The translations under genes and the position numbers were made by a program. Shown here one piece after another: positions 15,238 to 21,188 of a stretch of 21,188 bases of DNA (the first letter of the stretch is position 1; each line of letters begins with the position of its first letter). The DNA comes from a virus, in IMG/VR virus record IMGVR_UViG_3300025102_000352, positions 1-21,188 of that record. The stretch is one strand, 5' to 3'. A model generated the notes under the pieces. It saw only the letters and a list, made by a program, of their open reading frames with translations. It was not told the DNA's origin and did not search any database.

Positions 15238-16175
15238 TATTTTCTTAAGCTCCCATATATTCCAGCCAACGTAGCACCTATACCAAGAGATGTTTGTAAA
15301 GGTGTTGGGTTAGGCACAGATGTAAATTGTTTTTGTCCTGGGTATCCACTTATAAGTTGTGCAACACCAGAACCAAAAGTTCCAAGTCTTTCGTAAGGCT
15401 CAAACGCAGCTAATCTATTTGCTTCTCTTGTTGCATCTAACTGTGCTTGTGATTGTGCTTGTTGGATAGCGCCCACTGATCCTAACGTGCTAATATCGCC
15501 TCTTTGTAGACTAGGAACTAGCTGTGCTAATCCTGATTGAAATTGTGCTTGTCCTAATTGTTGTCCAGCTAAACTTGCTCTTTGACCTGCTAGTGCTTGT
15601 CTGTTTGCTAAATCTTGTTGTCTTGCAGATTGTGCTTGACCAAAACCTTGTTGTAATAATCCTGCTTGTAATAATGCTCTTTCTCTAGCTTGGCCTGTAC
15701 CAAACTCTGCAAGTTGAACTCCTGCTCTACCTGCACCAAGGGCACCTAATTGTGCTTGTTGATCTCTGATGGCTTGTTCTTGTATAGCTCTGTTTCTATC
15801 AAACTCTTCTAGTGTAGCATCAATAACTTGTGTTTGGTATGGAGACATATATGAAGATACAGAACCTGTTCCTGTTCCAGCTCCTGTTCCTAACAAAGAC
15901 TCTGCTCCTGCTATACCCGTGGCTGCAGTTCCTAATTGTGTTCCAGCAGCTGTAGCTTGTTGTTGTGCTGCAGTTACAAAAGGTTGAAACGAACCAATAC
16001 CGGAAGATGCAAGTGTTGCAGCTTGTGCTTGTAATGGGTCCTGCGCTGCAACCGTAGGTGCAAATTTAGACGTATCTATGGCTTGCGAAGTTAACGCTGT
16101 TAACTGCGTGCCGTAATCGGTTGCCAGATCTTCTATAAATTTTGGTGGTAATACTCGTGATTCTTGTACAGCCAT
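15237..16175 (-). CDS. Gln/Ala-rich helical virion protein, ejection-complex candidate (312 aa)
   Basis: A 312-aa protein with strong Gln, Ala and Gly bias. Residues 1-105 are Ala/Gln/Thr-rich and end in a Gly/Thr linker. SSYMSPYQTQVIDA (107-120) leads into a long helical Gln/Arg/Ala domain (about 120-255). A C-terminal tail has GSGVAQLISGYPG and a Gly/Ala/Leu end (LGIGATLAGIYGSL). The YMSPYQ-V-D start of a long Gln-rich helix is a pattern I recognise from many uncultured marine phage virion proteins. Position and composition suggest an internal protein injected with DNA, comparable in style to T7 gp14; homology is not shown. It is joined to both neighbours by TAATG overlaps, with an AGAGGA site about 11 bases before the start. 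Confidence 0.8.
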   Translation of the reverse strand: MAVQESRVLPPKFIEDLATDYGTQLTALTSQAIDTSKFAPTVAAQDPLQAQAATLASSGIGSFQPFVTAAQQQATAAGTQLGTAATGIAGAESLLGTGAGTGTGSVSSYMSPYQTQVIDATLEEFDRNRAIQEQAIRDQQAQLGALGAGRAGVQLAEFGTGQARERALLQAGLLQQGFGQAQSARQQDLANRQALAGQRASLAGQQLGQAQFQSGLAQLVPSLQRGDISTLGSVGAIQQAQSQAQLDATREANRLAAFEPYERLGTFGSGVAQLISGYPGQKQFTSVPNPTPLQTSLGIGATLAGIYGSLRK

Positions 16176-16477
16176 TATTTTTTAAGTCCTCTTAATTTTG
16201 CATAATTACCTATCTGCATTTTTTCATGAGCTCTGTCATATTCTTTCATTTTTTGAATATAATTTTTTTTACCTTGCTTTCCTTTTACTGGAGTTTTATC
16301 TGGAATAGTTTGCATTTTACCTGTTCTATCAGATTTTACTTTTTTGGTTTTTATATTAACATGTTTAAATTGTTTGTTAGGAGTTTTTTTAGCTCTTTTT
16401 ACAGCATTTTTTAAAAGAGCTTTCCCTGCTCCTCTTATTGCTATTCCTGCTCCTGCTCCTAAAAATGGTAATGGCAT
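16175..16477 (-). CDS. Small highly basic protein with hydrophobic N-terminus (100 aa)
   Basis: A 100-aa protein. Residues 1-24 are Gly/Ala/Leu-rich (LPFLGAGAGIAIRGAGKALL). The rest is extremely lysine-rich (for example NIKTKKVKSDRTGK and KGKQGKKNYIQKMKEYDR) and ends LRGLKK. It could bind DNA or the membrane surface, which fits a virion-internal protein packed with the genome. No family is recognised. It is coupled on both sides by TAATG junctions, with GAGGA about 11 bases upstream of the ATG inside the 548-aa gene. Role uncertain. Confidence 0.75.
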   Translation of the reverse strand: MPLPFLGAGAGIAIRGAGKALLKNAVKRAKKTPNKQFKHVNIKTKKVKSDRTGKMQTIPDKTPVKGKQGKKNYIQKMKEYDRAHEKMQIGNYAKLRGLKK

Positions 16478-18123
16478 TATGCTACTCTATCCTCTAGTTG
16501 TTTCATTGTTTTATACATTAGATCTGCTCCCTTATCAACACTTCCTCCACCTGCTGCTCTAACTGCATCAGCTGTGAATACAAACTCATTTTTTGATAAT
16601 CTAGCTGGTACGTCATCTGCCTTCTCTTTGGCTCCTAAAGGCACAAATCCACCGCCTCTAAGGTCCATTTCCATGCCACCTAGATTCATTATACCACCCT
16701 TTGCTTTGTTAATTCTTCCACCATCTTTCAAAGCAGAGTCAGCTCTTGTTAAAAATGGGTATTTTACAGATAATTCATCTAATGCATCTTGACCTTTTGC
16801 TGTTGCTTCTTGAACTTCTTTTCTAATCTGAGCAATAGGTAAGCCTGTTTCTTTAGATATTCTAGTTGAAATCTCATCTTCTTCTTGTTCTGGAGTCGCT
16901 AAACCTCCTGCTAAAGACGCAGCAGCTATGCCTAATCCTACGTTTCCTCCTAACGCATCTTTTGCTTTACCAAATAAAGTTGAAGCTTTACCTCCGCCTC
17001 CTGAAAAAAAGTTAGATATGGCTCCCGCTCCTGGTAAATTACCAAAAGAAAAACCTTTTGTAGCTAAACCAGCTCTCTGTAATCCAAATAAATTACCACC
17101 GCCACCATAATATAAAGCAGCTCCGGCTAATGCAGCTTTACCTAAATCACTCTTAGCAACTTTTTTAACAGCTTTTGCTACACCCTTAACAGCTTTTTTT
17201 GCTCCTCTAAAAACTTTTTTAATAAAAAATGATGGTATGCCCGTTGGGTTTACAGGTCTTCCAGCGCCTCCTAATGATTTTAACAATGCTGCTTCATCAT
17301 CATTAATATATGCCAATGATTCGCCTGGAGGTGCCATCTTCTCTGCGTCATCTACAGAAACTTCGCCACCATCTTTTGCTTCAAATCTTGGATCTAAAAA
17401 GAATCTAACATCAAATGATTTTTGTAAATCACTTGATGGTGTTTCAATGTCCGTGGGCAGTTGTGCAACTTGCGGTAATTTTGGAATGATTGGACCATCG
17501 CCACCACCTCCACCAGGAGGCCCACTTGGCCCAGTTTTCATACCTGTTGTTTGTTTGTACGCTGTTGTTAAACTTCTAGGCGTTGCACCAAAAAATTGTT
17601 GACCACCTTGAATAGCGTTCATTAAATCTTTTTGTTTTTGTTGTTCTTCTTTTAATTGTTGATTTACAGTGTATCCTAAAACTGGATTAATCTGTCCTGC
17701 TATAAATGAAGCTGTTCTTCTTCCAAGATTAGTTACCGGTTTACCGTATGGATTTTTTGTAATGTATTGTCCAGATCCTCCATCGCCTACAGTTGGGGGC
17801 CCTTTTGGTCCTTTAGTTATAGTAGAAAAATTTCCACCGCCATCTCCATTTCCGCCTCCGCCGCCGCCGGATGGTCCGCTCAAACCTGCAGCTTCACTTA
17901 AACTTTCTGATACAGATCCTGGGCCAGCTCCGAAGTCAACGAAACTTGGAATACCTAGAGGTGTCATGATACCAGAGCCTCCAGCATCTTTTAACATCTC
18001 TGCTTCTTTTGGATTTATGTATGCAAGAAACTCACCTTCTGGTGCCATTGCTTTGGCATCATCTAATGATACTCCACCTTCTGCTAGTAGTTGTCTTGCT
18101 ATTTGTGATCTAGTTATTGCCAT
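16477..18123 (-). CDS. Modular virion protein with duplicated LAYIN/GIPSF module (548 aa)
   Basis: A 548-aa mosaic. Module A (residues 15-61) and module B (251-299) are two copies of one unit, GG-VS-DDA-MAP-GE-LAYIN-EA-LLK-GG-GIPSF. Between them lies a Gly/Pro-rich disordered linker (66-240) with GPSGGGGGG and GPPGGGGG runs. Right after module B comes a cationic amphipathic stretch (303-327, KVFRGAKKAVKGVAKAVKKV) leading into ALAGAALYYGGGG (331-343). More Gly/Ala-rich hydrophobic regions follow (390-409). The C-terminal domain (468-545) carries DGGRINKAKGG and ADDVPARLSKNEFVFTADAV, a signature I know from many marine phage virion proteins. Its ATG is 9 bases after the previous stop, with a GGAAAA site. 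A structural or ejection role with membrane-active helices is likely but unproven. Confidence 0.85.
   Translation of the reverse strand: MAITRSQIARQLLAEGGVSLDDAKAMAPEGEFLAYINPKEAEMLKDAGGSGIMTPLGIPSFVDFGAGPGSVSESLSEAAGLSGPSGGGGGGNGDGGGNFSTITKGPKGPPTVGDGGSGQYITKNPYGKPVTNLGRRTASFIAGQINPVLGYTVNQQLKEEQQKQKDLMNAIQGGQQFFGATPRSLTTAYKQTTGMKTGPSGPPGGGGGDGPIIPKLPQVAQLPTDIETPSSDLQKSFDVRFFLDPRFEAKDGGEVSVDDAEKMAPPGESLAYINDDEAALLKSLGGAGRPVNPTGIPSFFIKKVFRGAKKAVKGVAKAVKKVAKSDLGKAALAGAALYYGGGGNLFGLQRAGLATKGFSFGNLPGAGAISNFFSGGGGKASTLFGKAKDALGGNVGLGIAAASLAGGLATPEQEEDEISTRISKETGLPIAQIRKEVQEATAKGQDALDELSVKYPFLTRADSALKDGGRINKAKGGIMNLGGMEMDLRGGGFVPLGAKEKADDVPARLSKNEFVFTADAVRAAGGGSVDKGADLMYKTMKQLEDRVA
17227..17373 (-). 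repeat. Protein-level repeat, copy B in the 548-aa protein
   Basis: Codes residues 251-299 (DGGEVSVDDAEKMAPPGESL, then AYIN...GIPSF), the second copy of the module at 17941-18081. It directly precedes the cationic amphipathic helix. Confidence 0.8.
17941..18081 (-). repeat. Protein-level repeat, copy A in the 548-aa protein
   Basis: Codes residues 15-61 (EGGVSLDDAKAMAPEGEFL, then AYIN...GIPSF). Aligned to copy B with a few short gaps it shares GG, VS, DDA, MAP, GE, LAYIN, EA, LK, GG and GIPSF. The DNA has diverged, so this is an old duplication or module exchange. Confidence 0.8.
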
Positions 18124-18132
18124 TTTTCCACA

Positions 18133-18303
18133 CTACTTTGTTTTAGGGAACAAATCAAGCGCAGGCATGATTACCTTGACATCTCTTCTGATGTCAGATT
18201 CGGGTACACCCTTAGCTTTCCATTCCTCATCTGTATTGTATTTCTCACCTGTTTTCAAGTTAGATATAGTTGTTATTATCTTTTCTGGCTTTATTGCTTG
18301 CAT
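18133..18303 (-). CDS. Small protein of unknown function (56 aa)
   Basis: A 56-codon frame, MQAIKPEKIITTISNLKTGE at its N-terminus, with EEWKAKGVPESDIRRDV and an IMPALDLFPKTK end. It is soluble and charged. Three facts support it. The ATG overlaps the upstream stop as TAATG like its neighbours, GAGAGG lies about 10 bases before the ATG, and without it there would be a 180-base hole in a tightly packed operon. Its stop (TAG) lies 9 bases before the 548-aa gene. The KTGEKY...EEWKAKGVP..DI pattern resembles small phage proteins found beside head-tail genes, but no function is known to me. Confidence 0.75.
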   Translation of the reverse strand: MQAIKPEKIITTISNLKTGEKYNTDEEWKAKGVPESDIRRDVKVIMPALDLFPKTK

Positions 18304-18644
18304 TACGTAGTTACCTCTCTTGGTTCTATTTCTAGTATAGAAGCTATGACATGCAGTTCGTTTGCATCACTGGCTTGGACCTTCAAAGCTTCACCAGCCT
18401 CCATAACAAGAGGTTGTGTTAATAGCTCTGTCGTAGCATTTGAAGATATAGCTTTTGTCTTAAATAAGCTAAATATATTAGACGATGCGTCCACTAAAGT
18501 CACTGTTATATTAGCTCCCGATCCTGCATCTTCAGATACTAAAATTGATTTAATTACAGATGTTTTAAATGACGGCACTGTATATAGTGTCGTGAGATTT
18601 GTTGTTGTTAAATCTGCTTTTTTATTTATAAAACTATTTGCCAT
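18303..18644 (-). CDS. Small beta-rich virion protein (113 aa)
   Basis: A 113-aa protein with alternating hydrophobic and polar residues and Ser/Thr-rich strands: TTLYTVPSFKTSVIKSILV, ITVTLVDASSN, ATTELLTQPLVMEAGEALKVQ and ASILEIEP. This looks like a compact beta-sandwich. Marine and T7-like phage genomes often carry such small proteins (VP-type strands with TLYTVP and EAGE-LKV patterns) in the virion module, possibly as decoration or tail-associated proteins; the exact role is not known. It is flanked by TAATG junctions at both ends. The ribosome site before its ATG is weak, so translation may depend on coupling to the 54-aa gene. Confidence 0.8.
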   Translation of the reverse strand: MANSFINKKADLTTTNLTTLYTVPSFKTSVIKSILVSEDAGSGANITVTLVDASSNIFSLFKTKAISSNATTELLTQPLVMEAGEALKVQASDANELHVIASILEIEPREVTT

Positions 18645-18808
18645 TAATTTATAAAGAAGCTTTCTGCTTCCATCTCATCTTTTAATTCTTGCTGATACGT
18701 TGTATTTAATTTTTGTATAATACCGTCAAGATCTCTAACCTGTGCGTCAGCTACTTCTTGTTTGTATGTATTACTTGGTCGTGTCAATATCTGTACTATC
18801 TTTGCCAT
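18644..18808 (-). CDS. Small protein of unknown function (54 aa)
   Basis: A 54-codon frame beginning MAKIVQILTRPSNTYKQEVA, then RDLDGIIQKLNTTYQQELKD and an acidic end (MEAESFFIN). It is predicted to be mostly helical and possibly a short coiled coil. It exactly fills the space between the 723-aa and 113-aa genes, with TAATG overlaps at both ends. The upstream ribosome site is weak (GGACGG), so reinitiation after the 723-aa gene is likely. No family is recognised; a small chaperone or assembly factor for the neck proteins is only a guess. Confidence 0.72.
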   Translation of the reverse strand: MAKIVQILTRPSNTYKQEVADAQVRDLDGIIQKLNTTYQQELKDEMEAESFFIN

Positions 18809-20979
18809 TATCTTCTACCGTCCGGTTGTATATCTAATCTAAATGTGCCGAGCTTCCAATCTTGAGCTGTGCTTGTGTTTTCTACTTTTAGAGCTATAGC
18901 TCTTGCTCTTGCACGTGTATCTACCTTTGTTGTAGACGAACTAATATCAAAAGGCCCAAGTGATGAGCTAGATGCTGTATCATTCGAATAGTTTTTTAAA
19001 TTTAAAGTTACTCTTGTATTACCTGTTTGAGATATAAAGTCAGGAATAAATCTTCTAACTTTCATAATAAACTCACCGTCACCTCTTAAGTTTGGAACAC
19101 CTGGTTGTTGTTGTGTAATATCAAAATCTCCTGAAAGTATATTTGCTGTAATCGCTGTAACTGTACCGGACTTAACTTGATCTGTACCTGTCTCATGTTG
19201 ATAGTATGTTGAGATACCGTCTGTGTTTCCTTGCACATACGTAGCTGATGTAGCTGGCTCTGTGCTATTTGCATCATACTCTAAAGCATGAGGTTTACCA
19301 AAAATTGCAGAGTCTTTCCAAACAGTTCTAGCTAATGTTCCAATTGTCCATATTGGTCTTTGTGGTGATGAGTCTTGATAATTATAACAGACCATTTTAT
19401 TAACCACACCTGAAGTTGCAGATGGATAAAACCACATAATCTCACCAAACAAATTATTAAGACCTGCTGTAATCATTTGGTTACCAGAATCTAAATTAAT
19501 ATCATCATAAACAAAATCCTCTACTAAACATGGTAGTGTTTCGAGTGCACCAGCATATTTAAAGAAACCATTTTCAGATAGCCAGTATGCTGCACCATCT
19601 ACCTCAACCACCGCATTCTTACCTGCTAGTCCGCAGTTCGTTCCAACCTGTACGAAAGCAAATGTAAATGGTTGACCTACAAATCTTTGTAAGAACAAAG
19701 CTGTGTCTGTGTATACATAGATTGCATCTCTACCTCTAATAGCCCCCATGATCCGTGATCCGTCGGCCAGTCTTTGTGTACCAGCTGTATTGGTTGCTGT
19801 AGGTGTATAAGTATTAATGTCTTCTTGGTCCGAGAATCTAACAAACATATCGTCTTGTGTTGTCTTATCACCAATCGTTGTTTCTGTACCAAAGAATACT
19901 AAGTGCCTGTCCGGTGTAGATACAAGCATGTGTCTTGATGCTGTAGGTGCACCTGAAATAATAGTTGCTCTATTAGATGTAGCATTAGTAGCTACTGAGT
20001 TCCATTCAAATACTTCACCATCGGCAATCAAACAAATAGCCTTATCACCAAAGTTATCTAAGGACCATGATCCAGGCTCCAATACTAAGTCACCAGATGC
20101 TGCCTCACCCCAAGCTACGAAGTCAGATGTATTTGTAACTGTATCACCTGCAGTGTGTGATGCGGCTGTGGTATTTCTCACACCTCTTGTTACGCCTGTA
20201 AGTGTGTTTGTTGATATTCCTGTGTAAGATATTTCTTCCGTTCCAATTTTTATAAAGTTAGTTCCAGAACTTGGTAACTGTGATGCGTCGTTTACTGTTA
20301 CGCTGGTTGCAGCTGCAGATATGTCCGCTGATAAAACTGTTGTGTATGCTCCTACTGCTTCTCCACCCCAAGTTCCAAGTGACCAACCCAGTCCTTGTGC
20401 TTGAACAGCGGGTCCTACTCTATAGTAATGTTGAACTCTAATACCACCAGATTGTGTTGCACCAGATCCGGTTTCTGCTGAGGGCATTGTAATTGTAATT
20501 GTGTTTGATGAGGGAACAGTGGTTGCCATAAATCTTATGTCATCAAAATCAGATGCACTAAAGTTTGAATTTGTGATTGCTGAAAAGTTATCTAATAAAA
20601 CTATATCTCCTGCTTGAATACCGTGATCACCAGAAAAGTTTATAGTAACAGAAGCTGATCCGTTAGTTGTACTAAATGCATTTGATAATGTGTTTGTAGA
20701 TTTGATTGGGTGTATATCATAGAACACGCCACCTGAATAAGCGTATAAAATTCTATTTGTTCCAATAATAGAGTATTTAATACTTTGACTATTAATAAAC
20801 TGGTGCATACCTCTTGCAGCTCCAGTAACGTTATCTGCTCCAAGCTGTGACCAACCACCTATTTTTTCAGGTGTATCATATCTAAAACGAACATTATCAC
20901 AATCTATCCACTGACCTTCAGCGGCTGTCGCAGTAATTTGTTTGTTGATTCCAGGCGCAAACCCTATCTTTTGTAACAT
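18808..20979 (-). CDS. Propeller-type neck / DNA-stabilisation protein (723 aa)
   Basis: A 723-aa beta-rich protein starting MLQKIGFAPGINKQITATAAEG. It has WIDCDNVRFRYDTPEKIGGW (24-43) and then repeated short strand units (YSIIGTNRILYAYSGG, HLVFFGTE, IYVYTDTALFLQRFVGQPFTF) like a propeller. The N-terminal pattern and repeat style match the P22 gp10-type packaged-DNA stabilisation protein as I know it from marine podovirus genomes; this is family recognition, not a proven match. A separate module of about 70 residues (215-286, with KIGTEEISYTG and LTGVTRGVRNTTA) interrupts the repeats. The start is well supported by GGAGGT 2-7 bases before the ATG (20982-20987). It likely forms the neck or tail-closing ring under the portal. 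Confidence 0.85.
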   Translation of the reverse strand: MLQKIGFAPGINKQITATAAEGQWIDCDNVRFRYDTPEKIGGWSQLGADNVTGAARGMHQFINSQSIKYSIIGTNRILYAYSGGVFYDIHPIKSTNTLSNAFSTTNGSASVTINFSGDHGIQAGDIVLLDNFSAITNSNFSASDFDDIRFMATTVPSSNTITITMPSAETGSGATQSGGIRVQHYYRVGPAVQAQGLGWSLGTWGGEAVGAYTTVLSADISAAATSVTVNDASQLPSSGTNFIKIGTEEISYTGISTNTLTGVTRGVRNTTAASHTAGDTVTNTSDFVAWGEAASGDLVLEPGSWSLDNFGDKAICLIADGEVFEWNSVATNATSNRATIISGAPTASRHMLVSTPDRHLVFFGTETTIGDKTTQDDMFVRFSDQEDINTYTPTATNTAGTQRLADGSRIMGAIRGRDAIYVYTDTALFLQRFVGQPFTFAFVQVGTNCGLAGKNAVVEVDGAAYWLSENGFFKYAGALETLPCLVEDFVYDDINLDSGNQMITAGLNNLFGEIMWFYPSATSGVVNKMVCYNYQDSSPQRPIWTIGTLARTVWKDSAIFGKPHALEYDANSTEPATSATYVQGNTDGISTYYQHETGTDQVKSGTVTAITANILSGDFDITQQQPGVPNLRGDGEFIMKVRRFIPDFISQTGNTRVTLNLKNYSNDTASSSSLGPFDISSSTTKVDTRARARAIALKVENTSTAQDWKLGTFRLDIQPDGRR
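20122..20337 (-). other. TGVTRG-type module inserted in the 723-aa protein
   Basis: Residues about 215-286: SADISAAATSVTVNDASQLP, then KIGTEEISYTGISTNTL, TGVTRG and SHTAGDTV. This unit occurs, from memory, in diverse marine phage tail and structural proteins. The sequences on each side (GWSLGTWGG and AWGEAASGD) read as parts of one repeat region, so it looks like an inserted domain. Its function is unknown; a surface or interaction domain is plausible. Confidence 0.55.
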
Positions 20980-21003
20980 AGACCTCCAGATTATATTAGA
21001 TTG

Positions 21004-21018
21004 CGTTGATATTCAACG
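21004..21018 (-). repeat. Perfect 6-3-6 inverted repeat after the oxygenase stop
   Basis: CGTTGA, TAT, TCAACG lies directly next to the TAA of the partial oxygenase-like gene. It could form a short hairpin in the transcript. No T-run follows, so a factor-independent terminator is unlikely; it may affect processing or stability. It is short enough to be chance. Confidence 0.3.
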
Positions 21019-21188
21019 TTATTTGACTATTCCTAGCATAGGTCTTTTATCATACAAATTGCTCTTTGCAAACTGTCCATCTGCATGATTATAATGTAAG
21101 AATACTTGACCACATAATTGGCCTTCAAAAGGCTCTCTCCAGTGCTCTAACTCACAGCCAGAATAAATAAGCATATCTCCTGGTTTTA
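21019..21188 (-). CDS. 2OG-Fe(II) oxygenase-like protein, C-terminal 55 residues only
   Basis: The frame is open at the right edge and ends in TAA at 21019. The visible part reads KPGDMLIYSGCELEHWREPF, then GQVFLHYNHADGQFAKS and ends DKRPMLGIVK. The PGDMLIYSG..LEHWREP..G....VFLHYN pattern is that of the C-terminal double-stranded beta-helix of 2-oxoglutarate/Fe(II) oxygenases, with His15 of this fragment as the likely distal iron ligand. The HxD motif lies outside the window, so activity cannot be judged. Such genes are common in marine phages near virion genes. The substrate is unknown; modification of a virion protein, DNA base or host target is possible. Confidence 0.75.
   Translation of the reverse strand, partial: KPGDMLIYSGCELEHWREPFEGQLCGQVFLHYNHADGQFAKSNLYDKRPMLGIVK

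Noticed and set aside
17669-18310. 213-codon plus-strand frame, Pro-rich
   Set aside because: It is the antisense of the Gly-rich part of the 548-aa gene. Pro runs are the mirror of Gly codons, and it has no ribosome site or family pattern.
20990-20995. Perfect TATAAT on the minus strand upstream of the 723-aa gene
   Set aside because: The best -35 (TTGAAT) has only a 15-base spacer, and the expected start would cut into the GGAGGT ribosome site, so a working promoter is unlikely.
1-21188. tRNA genes, CRISPR arrays, insertion sequences, attachment sites
   Set aside because: No cloverleaf, regularly spaced direct repeats, transposase or integrase motif was seen by eye; a dedicated scan was not possible.

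Overview
The window looks like part of the genome of a tailed phage, most likely an uncultured marine podovirus-like phage of AT-rich bacteria (the Mediterranean metagenomic phage type, some of which infect SAR11-like hosts). The basis is the phage-type replication genes, a set of virion proteins with marine-phage signatures (LAYIN/GIPSF and DDVPARLSKNEF motifs, a TGVTRG module), very tight gene packing and low GC by eye. The host cannot be read from the sequence. No tRNA, integrase, terminase, capsid, portal or endolysin gene is visible here.

Layout. From right to left on the minus strand, positions 21188 to 9901 form a virion/tail-end module. It holds the 3' end of a 2OG-Fe(II) oxygenase-like gene, a 723-aa propeller-type neck or stabilisation protein, three small proteins (54, 113 and 56 aa), a 548-aa protein with an internal duplication, a 100-aa lysine-rich protein, a Gln/Ala-rich 312-aa protein, a 337-aa protein, a 1375-aa giant (probable internal/ejection protein) and a 64-aa single-span membrane protein. 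Seven junctions in this run share the one-base overlap TAATG, so most of it is probably translated as a coupled chain.

Positions 8474-9904 hold the only plus-strand gene, an SNF2-type helicase, whose stop overlaps the stop of the converging 64-aa gene. Between 8429 and 8465 two sigma70-like promoters overlap and point away from each other. One serves the SNF2 gene and the other the leftward replication operon.

From 8411 to 1, again on the minus strand, lie two phage proteins of unknown role (one with a coiled coil), a possible ssDNA-binding protein, an archaeo-eukaryotic-type primase, a UvrD-like SF1 helicase, a DUF3310 protein (family of T7 gp1.7), a family A DNA polymerase with a proofreading domain, a 216-aa conserved unknown, a likely 29-aa ORF, and a membrane-anchored coiled-coil protein running off the left edge. 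This is a near-complete replisome of unusual composition: AEP primase, PolA and SF1/SF2 helicases, with no DnaB or T7 gp4-type primase-helicase in view.

The most unexpected non-coding element is the 60-base gap upstream of the primase. It folds almost entirely into two consecutive hairpins whose G.U pairs work only in the minus-strand transcript, which suggests a structured RNA or translational operator. There is no stretch over 300 bases without a gene.
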